Positions 1-9,751 of a stretch of 61,797 nt of DNA are shown here, piece after piece. How positions within the stretch are numbered: position 1 is the stretch's first letter; every line of letters starts with the position of its first letter. Under the pieces are notes generated by a model. The model saw nothing but the letters and a program-made list of their open reading frames with translations. It made no database searches and was not told the DNA's origin. The DNA is from Rhodanobacteraceae bacterium (GTDB lineage: Bacteria; Acidobacteriota; Terriglobia; Terriglobales; Acidobacteriaceae): assembly GCA_903970285.1 (NCBI GenBank), contig CAJCHN010000123.1, forward strand, positions 1-61,797, in the 5' to 3' direction. The translations under genes and the position numbers were made by a program.

Positions 1-2878
1 CTGTTGTGGCGGTTGCGGAAGTCTGTAAACCGCTGTTGGGGTTGCTGAAGCTGGTAACCAAAGCCAGGCTGATGGAATCGATCGCGGGTCCAACTACGGC
101 CGTAATCGCGGGCGAAGTTGAAGGCGTGTAGTTGGTGGAATCGCCCGAGTAGACGGCGAAGATCGTGACGCTGCCCTTAGGCAAGCCCGTGACCACGGTG
201 AGCGTCGCCGCACCCTTCACCACCGGCTTGAATCCTACTTCGTTGGGATTTCCAAGCGCATCCGTCCCCGCGTAGAAGGTTACGGTTCCTCCGGGGGATG
301 CCGTTCCGCTTCCCGTTCCCACCGTCGCCGTGAGCGTCACCGGGGCACCCGCGGTCAAAGGATTCGGAGGGTTGGTGAGCGCTACTGTCAGAGAAGAAAC
401 GGTCAGGTTTGAGGTGCTGCCCACCAGCTGGATCTGCGTGCTGGAGCCGGTGTTCCCGTTCAGCGTCAATGTCTCGGTCGCGTTCGTCTCCGCGGTCGTC
501 GGGCTGAACGAAGCGGTGATCTCGCAGGAACCACCGGGCGCCAGCGTCTTGCCGCCACACTCGTCCGTGGTCACGGCAAAGCCTGCGGTCAGATTGCCGG
601 ACGCGGTGTACGAGGGCGTTGCGAAAGTAATGGACTGGTTGCCGGAGTTTGTAACCGTCGCCATGTTGGAGACGGTCTCCCCCTGGTTCACCGTGCCGAA
701 GTTCAGCAGGCTGGTGCTTCTTCCAATCTCGGCCAGGATGTTATCGGTGGAATCCGTGACGAACAGATTTCCCGACCGATCGACCGCGATGCCGGTTGGA
801 TTCGCGATGGTATCGCCGATGTTCGGCAGCACCACTTCGCCTTCACCCAACCCACCGCTAACAGCCGGATAGAGATAGACCTGGCCGCTTCCGTTATCCA
901 CCTCGTAGAGGTTTCCTGCGGCATCGGTCGCGAGCGCGGTGGGATTGTCGAGCGCCACCTCCAGTGTGACCTGGCTGGTGCCGACCGGGGCGGCAAGCTC
1001 AAGGATGTCCGATCCGCCGGTCTCCGCGATGAACAGGTCGCCCTTTGGATCGAGTGCGATGGCTGCCGGCCCATTGAGACGGGAACCGAAGTTCTTGGTC
1101 GCCGAGAAGTCCGGCGCACCGTTCACATTGGGCACGTACAGGATGTTGTTGTCGCCGGTGTCCGCGATGTAGAGATTGTTATTAGCATCCACCGCGACAC
1201 CTTGCGGCGCCTTGAGCGCGGGCGAAAGCGCGACGGTGTTGGCATTGGTCAGAACGCCGCCCACCACGGGAATCTCCACCACTCGATTGTTCCCGGTGTC
1301 CGCGATGAAGATGTCTCCCAGGCTGTCGATCGCAATTCCCTGCGGAGACTTCAAAGTCAGCGTTCCAGTGGAGATCGCCGTTCCGCCACCCGTTCCACCT
1401 GGCCCGAATTCGTAGATCATGTTGGTGGAACTATCCGCGACGTACAAGTTGCCGAGATTGTCGAACGCCGCCGCCGCGGGAGCTTTCAGTGTGTTGGTGA
1501 TGGTTGTAATCGTGCCCGGGTCGGCCGTAGCCAGCGTGCCCAGACCGGTCCCAGAAACATCGAAGGTGATGGTGGAGGAAGCGGTGGTGAACAGGATGCC
1601 GCCGGTCTGCACTCCCAGGCTGGACGGAGTAAAGTTGCCGCTGACGCTGCACGTGGTGCCGGGCTGATACGTCGTTCCGGCCACGCAGGCGCCGGTTCCA
1701 GTGGAGAGAACGAAGTCGGTGCTCGGCTTGGTGCCGCTGACCGCCGAGATACTGGTAGGCGTCGTCGCCGTGTTGAAGATGAAGTTGATGGGCGGAACCG
1801 CTGACGTTGTGCCCACCGCGACCGAGGGTGCGAGCACCGAGTCGGCCTGCAGGATGTAGGCTCCATACGTCCCTGAAGCTCCATTCTTCGCGGTGTTGCT
1901 TAGATAAATGTTGCCCAGGTTATCGACAGCGACGGCATCGTCCACCGTGACGTTCGCCACCACAAACTCGTCGGCTGGCGTAAGCGTGGGAACGTTGCTC
2001 GCGTTCGCAACCAGCGGAATCTCATAAATCTGGCTGTTGCCATAGTCCGCCAGGTACATGTTGCCGGCGGGGTCGAAGCTGATGCCCGCGAGGCTGCTGA
2101 GCGCGATCGGAAGCGTCACGGCAACCGGCTTGTTGGTAGCGTACGGCGGAGAAAGCTCGTAGAGATTGGTCGAACTGGTGTTATCGCTGAAGAAGATATC
2201 GCCGCTCGCATCGACGGCCATGTAGGAGATATTCGCCGTCCACGTGAGCACCGTGGAGACGGTGTAAGCCCCCGAGGCAAGTGCCTCCTCATAGATCTGC
2301 GCGGGGTTGTTTGAAGTCGTGGTGAAGAAGACATCTCCCGCAGCGTCACCCGAGACCGTAGCAACCGTGCCGTAATAGTAGTTGCCGATCGATCCGAGAT
2401 TGGTGGCAAACTGAACCGGAGCGCCCGGAACACAGTTCGTGATCGGAATCTGGTCAAAGTGCGTCGTATAGTAGTTCGTCACATCGGTGACGTATAGGTT
2501 CTGCTTCTTTTCATCCATATACAGCGCTGCGGTTGGGCTGTATCCCTGGGTATTGTTCAGCACCACGATCACCTTACCGCTGGGCTGGATCTCCACCAGG
2601 TCGTCCGGGTACCCCTGTTCGTAGACATACATATCGCCGCAGGCATCGACGACGGCGTTACCGTAGGGAATACTGTCAAGAAAGTTCGGGCTGTGGGCGA
2701 CCACGGCCGGTACCTGCGCGAACATCGGTTGCGCCGTCAACAGGCCCATCAGCGAAAGTGCGAGCCCACACGCTGTCCTATAAAACCCGCCGCGTACCGT
2801 CCTGTGCGAAGAGCTATTGGTCCCCGCAACGCGACGAAGCATGTCATAAATCTTTTCGGAAATCGTAGAAGTGTGCAC
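1..2878 (-). CDS. Secreted NHL-repeat / Ig-like domain protein (3' end cut by window edge)
   Basis: About 959 codons are open and run off the left edge, so the C-terminus is missing. I chose a GTG start at 2878 because a perfect AGGAGG lies 8 nt upstream (2887-2892); an in-frame ATG at 2842 is the alternative but has no clear ribosome site. The N-terminus has a basic stretch, a hydrophobic core and an AQ-type signal peptidase site (LLTAQPMFAQ). The body is made of repeated NHL-type blades, for example NPTGIAVDRSGNLFVTDS near 750-800, followed towards the C-terminus by a choice-of-anchor-D-like segment (LNFGTVNQGETVSNMATVTN, near 640-710) and bacterial Ig-like repeats (TFYAGTDALGNPNEVGFKPV region, near 200-370). 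This architecture is common in Acidobacteriota secreted proteins of unknown function. It follows the TonB receptor on the same strand with a 148-nt gap, so cotranscription is possible. The family call is firm; the role is unknown. Confidence 0.85.
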   Translation of the reverse strand, partial: MHTSTISEKIYDMLRRVAGTNSSSHRTVRGGFYRTACGLALSLMGLLTAQPMFAQVPAVVAHSPNFLDSIPYGNAVVDACGDMYVYEQGYPDDLVEIQPSGKVIVVLNNTQGYSPTAALYMDEKKQNLYVTDVTNYYTTHFDQIPITNCVPGAPVQFATNLGSIGNYYYGTVATVSGDAAGDVFFTTTSNNPAQIYEEALASGAYTVSTVLTWTANISYMAVDASGDIFFSDNTSSTNLYELSPPYATNKPVAVTLPIALSSLAGISFDPAGNMYLADYGNSQIYEIPLVANASNVPTLTPADEFVVANVTVDDAVAVDNLGNIYLSNTAKNGASGTYGAYILQADSVLAPSVAVGTTSAVPPINFIFNTATTPTSISAVSGTKPSTDFVLSTGTGACVAGTTYQPGTTCSVSGNFTPSSLGVQTGGILFTTASSTITFDVSGTGLGTLATADPGTITTITNTLKAPAAAAFDNLGNLYVADSSTNMIYEFGPGGTGGGTAISTGTLTLKSPQGIAIDSLGDIFIADTGNNRVVEIPVVGGVLTNANTVALSPALKAPQGVAVDANNNLYIADTGDNNILYVPNVNGAPDFSATKNFGSRLNGPAAIALDPKGDLFIAETGGSDILELAAPVGTSQVTLEVALDNPTALATDAAGNLYEVDNGSGQVYLYPAVSGGLGEGEVVLPNIGDTIANPTGIAVDRSGNLFVTDSTDNILAEIGRSTSLLNFGTVNQGETVSNMATVTNSGNQSITFATPSYTASGNLTAGFAVTTDECGGKTLAPGGSCEITASFSPTTAETNATETLTLNGNTGSSTQIQLVGSTSNLTVSSLTVALTNPPNPLTAGAPVTLTATVGTGSGTASPGGTVTFYAGTDALGNPNEVGFKPVVKGAATLTVVTGLPKGSVTIFAVYSGDSTNYTPSTSPAITAVVGPAIDSISLALVTSFSNPNSGLQTSATATT

Positions 2879-3026
2879 TACTGTAGCCTCCTGAAGTCTC
2901 CCGGAACGCGTCCTCCGCCTCCGGGCCCTGCTCTTGTGCTGCATCCGCGGTGCTTTGCCTGCTGCCCGCGGTCCGATGTGCTGGCCCCGCCTCCTGCACG
3001 CTGGAGACGGAGCCTTGATGACTGCG

Positions 3027-6000
3027 CTAGAAGTTGTAGCGCGCTCCTAGTTCCACAATCCTGTATCCCTGCTTGTACGGCGTGTAGCCAAAGTTCGGCG
3101 TATCCTGCACCGCTCCCGCGAACGCCTGCGCCGGAGTCGCCGCGACAAAGCCGAGCGGGTCGCCGAAGCCAAGCCCCAGCCCGACGTTGTTGCCGCCGGC
3201 AAAGGAACGAAGCGGATGGTTCAGGAAGTTGAAGCCCGCGAGTCGGAACTGAACGTTCTGCTTCTCGTGGATCGGAAACGTGCGCTGCACCGTGAGATCC
3301 GTATTGAAGTATGCCGGACCATGCAGATCGGGAAGCTCAAACTCGCCGTTGCTGCCAAACTTTGGCAGTGCGAAGCAGGCGCCATTGAAGTACTGCTTGC
3401 CGTAAAGAGGATTGTTGGACTGCAGGTTCTTGCGCGGGTCGCACGTAATCACCGGCTGCAGGCTGATATCCGGCGTCCCGAGATAGGTGCTGCTGTTGAT
3501 GGTCGATTGGGTCGCAGCCCCGGCTCCCGGCAGTTGGTAGGAGATTCCTCCGCTGAGATTGAAGCTGGAACTGCCGTTCAGCACGGCGATATCGGGGCCG
3601 CTCTGCAGGCCGGTAATCCCCGAGAACTCCCACTGGTTGATCACATCGGCCAGGAAGCGATTCCCGTGGTAGAGATTCCCGACCTGCCAGCTGTAAGTCG
3701 CATTCAGGATATTGTTGCGGTTGAAGCCGAGATAGCCGTAGTTGTTGCGCAGTGTAGAGGGATCGGCGATCGCAGCACCTGTGCGATAGTCACCGCGGAT
3801 TCCGAGCGCCTTCTCCCAGGTGTAATTGACGCCGTAGATGAATGCGCCCGTCTGCTTGTTAAAGCTCGCCTGCAGACCGTTGTAATTCTGATAGGCGATG
3901 TGATGCGGTACGTAGACTGCGATGTAGTTGGGGTACGGCCGATAGTCCTGCACATAGGTCCCGAACCGGTAGTCCGATGGGTTGTGAATCTGTTGCGAAA
4001 TAGGATCTGGCTGGAAGTAAGCTCCAAGCGGGATGTAGTTCTGGTTCGAGAGGTTCCCCTCGGTGAAGAGGTCGTGGCTCTGGTTGCCCACGTAGCTGAC
4101 CTCCAGGTTCGAGTGCCCCGGCATCACCTGATCCACGGTGAAGTTGTAGTTGTACGTCACCGGTTGCGCATTGTCATGCTGATCGAGCGCATAGATGGAG
4201 AAGGGAGCATTCGCCAGGCCGCAGTAGGCGCCAGGATTTGCCGGCACCGCTCCGCCTTGTGCGATGGCGCCAGAACCCGAGATCTGGTCGACCGTGCAGG
4301 AGGTTGTCGGGTTGTAGGTCTGGTAGCCCAGCGCGGTGTTGAGAGCCCCGGCGGAGTCATTATACGAATCATGGAACCGGTACGCTCCCCAGCCGCCGCG
4401 GAACGTCGTTTTGCCGTTGCCATAGAGGTCATAGGCAATGCCCACACGAGGCGAGTAAAAGAGCGCCCGGCTCTGCTGGCCCGAGATCGGAACACTTGGA
4501 TTGGTCTTATGACTGCTGATGCCGGGATAGTTCGCCAGCGTCGCGCCCACCGGGGGAATGTTGACCACGCCTGCATACTTGGCGGGTGGGTTCCACACCG
4601 CCATGCCAATGCCATCCGGGCTGAACCACGGCCCAAGGTGGTCCAGGCGAATGCCATACGTCAACGTCAGCTTCTTGGTCGCGCGCCACTCGTCGGTAAA
4701 GTAACCATCAAAGGTGCGGAAGTGCAGGTCTGCATTGATGGCGGTGTTGGTCTGGGTAAAGCCCGTCGCGCAAAGTTGGAGAAAGTTGGCGATATTGTTT
4801 TCGAGCGCCGCGTTTCCGGTTGGATTCTCGGGATGCGTGTCGCCGTTTTCCGGCAGGCACGAGTTCCCGTAGTGATTGAAAGCGTAATCGCCCTGGGTGT
4901 AGTTATAGCCGGTCTGGTTGTTCGCGGTTACTTCAACATAGACGCCGACTTTGATCGAGTGCGTTCGGATGGTCTTGCTCAGGTTGTCGGCAGCATCGTA
5001 GGAGAACTTACGGAAGAACTGGCTCGTCGGCGGATCGTAATTTGCCGCGAAGTCGGGAACACCCTCTTCATAGTCGACGATACCGGGTAGCTGGGTGACG
5101 CCGTTCTTGTAGAAGCGGCCGCCGGACCAGCCGGTGGATCCATCCTGCAGGATCGCCGGGTTGGCAAACTGCGCCGGCTCGTAGAAGTAGGTCGCCGCTC
5201 CGATCAGTTCGTTGGTCAGCGTCGGAGTGAAGACCTTGGTGAAGTTCAGCGAAAGCGAGTTGGACTTGGTGTGGGAATACGAGGGCGTGGGGAAAGGAAT
5301 CAGGTCGCTGCCCGCGTAATAGTTATTGGTCAGCGGATTCTCGTCGTTGATCGTCTCGAAATTGTAGGTCACGTAGAGCTTGGTGCTATCGCTCAGGTTG
5401 TCGTCCACGCGGCCGCGATACTGGAAGCCATTGTGCGTGGCCAGCAGATTGGTTTGGTAGTTGTAACCGTCGGTAATCAGGTTGCTCTGCGGCTCTGCCC
5501 GGGGCAGCCGGTTCGGCTTGGGATAGAACTTGATGTAGGCGGCGGTGCGGGGATCGACTGGCAGGAACGCGCCCGGGTTACATGAGCCTCCCGCGGCGCC
5601 GCCATTGTTTGTCGGATTGCTGTACTGCTGCGCGTTGTAGATCAGGCAGTCCTGCTTGTCGTAAGCGCCGCCGGTGGTGGGTGCGCCGACGTATGAGCCG
5701 CCCGCCGGATAGCAGAATCCGCTGGCCGTCGAAATCGTAGCCCCGCCGGTTACACCACCGTTGGTCGTATAGTCGTTCGGACAGTACGACTGCAGCGTTG
5801 CGGTCGAGATGCCGAGGTTCTGTGCGATGCAGGAGGCGGAAAGATTGCCGCTCAACATGCCCGGCGAACCCAGCGCAGTACCGGCTGCCGTGGGATCAAA
5901 CGAGGTCACGTTGGTGGGGCACGGTGTATTTGTCGGCACGAAGCTCTCCAGCAACTGCTGGAAGGCGGTCTGCCGGTAGACCTCAAGCGCGGTGAAGAAC

Positions 6001-7016
6001 GTCAGCTTCTTGTTATGGTTGAAGTCGGTCCCAGGAATCTTGATCGGACCACCGACGTTGGCACCCGGAAAGTAGTAGCTGGAGGGTGGACGCGGAGCGT
6101 TCTCGTAGTTGCTGTACCAGTCGTTCGCATTCAACGCTCCGTTGCGGGCAAACAGATAGGCGGTCCCGTGGTAGCTCGAGCCGCCCGACTTGCCGACCGC
6201 GTTGATCACCACCGGGCCCTTGGCGCTGTCGGCGCCGAAGTTCGAGGTCGAAACCTTGATCTCCTGCACCATGTCCATGTTGACGTTGGAGATGGACGCG
6301 CCCATGTCGCCCGGGTCGATCACGCTGCTGCCGTCCGACAGCACCGAGGTCGCGCCAGTCTGCGGGGTCGCTCCATTCGCCGAGAAGGACGAGACCGAAG
6401 AACTGGTGAAGCCCATGGTCTGCGAGGTGCTGTTCCCCACGCTGAGATTGCCTAGTCCGCCGCCGGTCGAAACCGCAAAACCCGGCAGAAACTTGATCAG
6501 CTCCGAGGCGTCGCGGCCGATCGTCGACAGCCGCTTGATGTCGTCCGCCGTGATCAGGGCGCTCTTCTCCGGCGAGTCGAGGCTGACCCCCGCCGTGTTG
6601 GCCGAGACCGTCATCTCCTCGGTCACCTGCCCAATCTTCAACGCGACCTTGTCGATCGTCAGATGGTCGCCGGGGTGAACCTGGATCCCGTTCACCCGGT
6701 AGGCTTCAAAGCCGGTCATGGTCACAATCAGGTCGTAGGTCTGCGGAGGAACGGCGGGGATCGTGAAATCTCCCTGGCCGTTGCTCTTGGTGTCGCGCTT
6801 GGAAGCCTTATCCTGTTCGGAGACCAGGATCACCGTCGCGCCGGGAATCAGCGCGCCGGTGGTATCGCGCACGGTGCCGACGACCGTGCCTGTATTCTGC
6901 GCCTGGGCTCCCACCATCAGCAGGAAGCCTGCGACGAACAGCAGCACGAGGAAGCGTGCGCCACGGATAAGCGTGACTGGACCTAGGGGTCGAGGGGAAA
7001 CGGATGGGTTGAACAA
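3027..7016 (-). CDS. Oar-like TonB-dependent receptor (carboxypeptidase-regulatory-like N-domain)
   Basis: An outer-membrane protein of 1329 residues. The start is a TTG at 7016 with GGAGG 5 nt upstream (7022-7026). Residues 1-40 form a signal peptide ending AQAQ. Residues about 42-125 form a carboxypeptidase-regulatory-like beta-sandwich (GTVVGTVRDTTGALIPGATV). Residues about 145-300 form the plug (LITADDIKRL, KSGGSSYHGTAYLFARN), and the rest is a beta-barrel ending in Phe (RIVELGARYNF), as expected for BAM-dependent insertion. Such receptors are numerous in Acidobacteriota and are thought to import oligosaccharides or other large ligands; the ligand is not visible from sequence. The divergent GH74 gene and the operator-like palindromes between them suggest a xyloglucan link, which is inference only. 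Confidence 0.93.
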   Translation of the reverse strand: MFNPSVSPRPLGPVTLIRGARFLVLLFVAGFLLMVGAQAQNTGTVVGTVRDTTGALIPGATVILVSEQDKASKRDTKSNGQGDFTIPAVPPQTYDLIVTMTGFEAYRVNGIQVHPGDHLTIDKVALKIGQVTEEMTVSANTAGVSLDSPEKSALITADDIKRLSTIGRDASELIKFLPGFAVSTGGGLGNLSVGNSTSQTMGFTSSSVSSFSANGATPQTGATSVLSDGSSVIDPGDMGASISNVNMDMVQEIKVSTSNFGADSAKGPVVINAVGKSGGSSYHGTAYLFARNGALNANDWYSNYENAPRPPSSYYFPGANVGGPIKIPGTDFNHNKKLTFFTALEVYRQTAFQQLLESFVPTNTPCPTNVTSFDPTAAGTALGSPGMLSGNLSASCIAQNLGISTATLQSYCPNDYTTNGGVTGGATISTASGFCYPAGGSYVGAPTTGGAYDKQDCLIYNAQQYSNPTNNGGAAGGSCNPGAFLPVDPRTAAYIKFYPKPNRLPRAEPQSNLITDGYNYQTNLLATHNGFQYRGRVDDNLSDSTKLYVTYNFETINDENPLTNNYYAGSDLIPFPTPSYSHTKSNSLSLNFTKVFTPTLTNELIGAATYFYEPAQFANPAILQDGSTGWSGGRFYKNGVTQLPGIVDYEEGVPDFAANYDPPTSQFFRKFSYDAADNLSKTIRTHSIKVGVYVEVTANNQTGYNYTQGDYAFNHYGNSCLPENGDTHPENPTGNAALENNIANFLQLCATGFTQTNTAINADLHFRTFDGYFTDEWRATKKLTLTYGIRLDHLGPWFSPDGIGMAVWNPPAKYAGVVNIPPVGATLANYPGISSHKTNPSVPISGQQSRALFYSPRVGIAYDLYGNGKTTFRGGWGAYRFHDSYNDSAGALNTALGYQTYNPTTSCTVDQISGSGAIAQGGAVPANPGAYCGLANAPFSIYALDQHDNAQPVTYNYNFTVDQVMPGHSNLEVSYVGNQSHDLFTEGNLSNQNYIPLGAYFQPDPISQQIHNPSDYRFGTYVQDYRPYPNYIAVYVPHHIAYQNYNGLQASFNKQTGAFIYGVNYTWEKALGIRGDYRTGAAIADPSTLRNNYGYLGFNRNNILNATYSWQVGNLYHGNRFLADVINQWEFSGITGLQSGPDIAVLNGSSSFNLSGGISYQLPGAGAATQSTINSSTYLGTPDISLQPVITCDPRKNLQSNNPLYGKQYFNGACFALPKFGSNGEFELPDLHGPAYFNTDLTVQRTFPIHEKQNVQFRLAGFNFLNHPLRSFAGGNNVGLGLGFGDPLGFVAATPAQAFAGAVQDTPNFGYTPYKQGYRIVELGARYNF

Positions 7017-7060
7017 AAAAGCCTCCAGAAGCGATACTCACACCATGACTGCGGGCGAAT

Positions 7061-7129
7061 CTAAATCGATTGAAAGACCGAAATTTTCGCTCTGTAGGTG
7101 CGGGGTGTTGTTTACTAAATCGGATTAGT
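7061..7129. promoter_or_regulatory. Two LacI-operator-like palindromes in the receptor/GH74 divergent intergenic region
   Basis: Two CG-centred imperfect palindromes share the left half CTAAATCG. The first is CTAAATCGATTG at 7061-7072; the second is ACTAAATCGGATTAGT at 7114-7129. Their centres are 54 bp apart, about five helical turns. CG-centred palindromes of this size are typical LacI-family operators. They sit between the TTG of the receptor (7016) and the ATG of the GH74 gene (7214), so one regulator could control both. No regulator gene is in the window. Confidence 0.5.
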
Positions 7130-7213
7130 CATTGTCAATACGTTTCGATTCCCGCTTCCAAACCGCAGAACCATCGGTCACTTACTGGTGTGTTTGCTAA
7201 GGATTCAGACCTC

Positions 7214-9472
7214 ATGATTCTTGTCCGGACGTCCGCTTTGGCGAACCTCTTGCCTCTTCTCTCCCTCCTCCTCGCCGCTGCCCGTCCCTGTTCTGCGCAA
7301 ACCCTTTCCGCGATTCCTGCACCGGCAGCAGCAGGCTCGGCCAGGGTGCCGGCTGCGCCCGAGCTTCCCGCCCCGCCCCATGCGCAATATAACTTCCGCA
7401 ACGTGGCGATCGTCGCCGGCGGCTTCATCAGCGGAATCGTGGCGCATCCCACGGAGAAGGCGCTGATGTACCTCCGCACGGACATCGGCGGCGCCTACCG
7501 CACGGAAGATGGGGGAGCGCATTGGGTTCCCCTTACAGATTGGGTTTCAAAAGCGGACAGCAATCTGCTGGGCATCGAAAGTATCGGCGTCGATCCGACC
7601 GATCCGCGGATGCTTTACCTGGCCGCGGGTACCTACGACAAGCCTTGGGCGCCCAACGGCGCCATCCTCTGGTCCGACGACCGCGGCCACAGCTTTCACC
7701 GCGTCGACATGCCCTTTAAGATGGGCGGCAACGAGTGGGCGCGCTTCGACGGAGAACGGCTGGCGGTTGATCCCAACCAACCTTCGATCCTCTTCTTTGG
7801 CAGCCGCGACAGCGGGCTATGGACTAGCACCGACCGCGCTCGCACCTGGTCGCAGGTCTCAAGCTTTCCCGGAAAAGCGGACAACGGCGCCGGCGTCGCG
7901 TTCGTCACCTTCGATGCGCACAGCGGTTCCGCGAAAGCACCTACCCCGGTGCTCTATGCCGGCGTCTCGAATCCGGATGCAAGCCTTTTTCGCTCGAACG
8001 ACGGTGGTAAGACCTGGGAAGCAGTCGCCGGGGCGCCGAAGGGCCTGTTGCCCAGCCATGGGCAGATCTCAGGCGGCGACCTGTACCTGACCTTCGGCGA
8101 TGCGCCTGGACCCAATGACATGAAGTCTGGCGGGGTGTGGAAGTTCAACCTGAAGTCCGGCAAGTGGAAGAACATCACACCGGAGGAGCCCGGGGCCGGC
8201 AACGGACCCAGTTTCGGCTATGGCGGACTGGCCGTCGATCCGGCACACCCAGGTTGGCTGATCGTCTCGACCATGGACCACTGGAATGGAGGTGACAACA
8301 TCTATCGATCCGTCAATGGCGGCGCAAACTGGACGGGGTTGAAGGAGAAAGCTGTGATGGACGCCTCGCTGAGCCCCTACCTGGCCGGCGACGACGCCAA
8401 GGTGGGCTTCGGCCACTGGATCGGCGCAATGGCGATCGACCCGTTCGATCCCGGCCATGCGCTCTATGGCACCGGTGCCACGGTATGGGCGACGCACGAC
8501 CTGACCCAGGCGGACGCCCGGCAGCCGACGCACTGGGTCGTGGGAGCCAACGGCATTGAGGAGACGGCCGTCATCTCGTTCCTTTCGCCGCCAGCCGGAC
8601 CGCACCTCTTCAGCGGTCTAGGCGACATTGGCTGCTTCCGCCATGAAGACTTCAACATCTCTCCCAGGGGCGGCGCGCTGAAGAATCCTGGGCTCTCCAA
8701 CTGCGACAGTATGGATTACGCCGTCAACGATCCAAACCTGATGGTGCGGGTGGGGCGGGTGTGGGGCGGGCAGGCCCATGGGGGAATCTCGACCGACGGC
8801 GGGATGACCTGGAAGGGCTTCAAGACCGAGCCACCCCACGGCGACCAGGGCGGACGGATTGCGCTCTCGGCCGACGGCAAGGTGATGGTGTGGGTGACGG
8901 CGAAGGGAGTCCTGGGCGCCTCGACGAACCAGGGCGCGACCTGGAAAGTGACTGACAAGGCACCGGAGAGGTCGCAGGTGGTCTCGGACAGAGTCAATCC
9001 GGAGCGTTTTTACCTCTACGATCCGGAGGCGGGCAAGCTGTTCGTCAGTGATGGCTCAGAGGCGGATTTCAAGGCGCTTCCGCTGGAGCTGCCCAAGCAT
9101 GGCAGGCTCTTCGCGACGCCGGACCATGCGGACGATCTCTGGGTGGCCAGCGACGAGGGACTCTGGCACGCGGACGCGACGGCGAAGCCTCCGGTGGCGC
9201 AACTCGAAGGTGTCGACGCGGCTTACGCGCTTGGATTCGGCAAGCCGCGGGGCAAGGACGAGTACCCGACCTTGTTTTTGAGCGGCAAAGTGAACGGACA
9301 GGATGGCGTGTTTCGCAGCACGGACGCAGGCAAGACGTGGGTGGAGATCGATGACGATCAGCATCATTACGGCTGGATCGGCACCGTGGCGGGCGACCCC
9401 CGCATCTTTGGCAGGGTGTACCTGGGCACGAACGGGCGCGGAGTCATCAGCGGGGATCCGGCTAAGAATTGA
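7214..9472 (+). CDS. GH74-family xyloglucanase (secreted beta-propeller hydrolase)
   Basis: Predicted to cleave the beta-1,4-glucan backbone of xyloglucan outside the cytoplasm. I placed the start at ATG 7214 (AAGGA about 10 nt upstream) rather than at an upstream in-frame ATG at 7070, because only the later start gives a normal signal peptide (LLPLLSLLLAAARPCSAQ) and leaves the operator-like sites non-coding. The 752-residue product shows the GH74 core: GGFISGIVAHP at about 69-79, RTDIGGAYR with the likely catalytic Asp90, several BNR/Asp-box blades (SDDRGHSF, STDRARTW, SNDGGKTW, STDAGKTW), and AIDPFDPGHALYGTG around Asp409, which matches the position of the second catalytic Asp in the family. 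The family is firm. Exact specificity (endo or oligosaccharide-reducing-end) cannot be read from sequence. Confidence 0.88.
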   Translation: MILVRTSALANLLPLLSLLLAAARPCSAQTLSAIPAPAAAGSARVPAAPELPAPPHAQYNFRNVAIVAGGFISGIVAHPTEKALMYLRTDIGGAYRTEDGGAHWVPLTDWVSKADSNLLGIESIGVDPTDPRMLYLAAGTYDKPWAPNGAILWSDDRGHSFHRVDMPFKMGGNEWARFDGERLAVDPNQPSILFFGSRDSGLWTSTDRARTWSQVSSFPGKADNGAGVAFVTFDAHSGSAKAPTPVLYAGVSNPDASLFRSNDGGKTWEAVAGAPKGLLPSHGQISGGDLYLTFGDAPGPNDMKSGGVWKFNLKSGKWKNITPEEPGAGNGPSFGYGGLAVDPAHPGWLIVSTMDHWNGGDNIYRSVNGGANWTGLKEKAVMDASLSPYLAGDDAKVGFGHWIGAMAIDPFDPGHALYGTGATVWATHDLTQADARQPTHWVVGANGIEETAVISFLSPPAGPHLFSGLGDIGCFRHEDFNISPRGGALKNPGLSNCDSMDYAVNDPNLMVRVGRVWGGQAHGGISTDGGMTWKGFKTEPPHGDQGGRIALSADGKVMVWVTAKGVLGASTNQGATWKVTDKAPERSQVVSDRVNPERFYLYDPEAGKLFVSDGSEADFKALPLELPKHGRLFATPDHADDLWVASDEGLWHADATAKPPVAQLEGVDAAYALGFGKPRGKDEYPTLFLSGKVNGQDGVFRSTDAGKTWVEIDDDQHHYGWIGTVAGDPRIFGRVYLGTNGRGVISGDPAKN

Positions 9473-9751
9473 GGCTTGACCACCCACCCCCTCGATTGTT
9501 GCTTAAATTCTTCAAAGCACAAGGGTTAGGGGTTGAACAAGAACACTGCATGCACCAAGAGATATGCACGGGCTGCGGACAGAATGAGGCAGGCACGGGA
9601 ACACCTGCAAGCCCGCGGCAAGATCCGGTGGAACAGCACCAAAATCCCGCATGGATCCTGCCTGGCGGCGGCCGTGGCCGCGGCAATTCGCTCCTGGAGC
9701 GACGGCGAATTGTGGTACCAATCGATAAGGCATCTTGACTGGAGATTTCGC
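9473..9751. other. Intergenic region holding a 66-nt sequence related to one upstream of dnaB
   Basis: No convincing gene is visible here. Positions 9496-9561 align without gaps to 47292-47357 (46 of 66 identical by eye). Both copies follow a plus-strand stop codon by about 20 nt, after a C-rich stretch. Shared blocks include TTGTTGC, TCAAAGCA, TTAGGGGT and TGCACCA. It could be a small RNA, a dispersed element or a leader; the strand is unknown. Confidence 0.45.

Noticed and set aside
3216..5090. A 624-codon open frame on the plus strand
   Set aside because: It is antisense to the first TonB receptor; its translation is Arg/Val-rich mirror text with no family motif.
7079..7089. CGAAATTTTCG palindrome as a third operator
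   Set aside because: It lacks the CG centre and the CTAAATCG half-site of the other two; short AT-rich palindromes are common in promoters.
7070..7213. An N-terminal extension of the GH74 gene
   Set aside because: It would bury the signal peptide and make the operator-like sites coding; no homology is visible.
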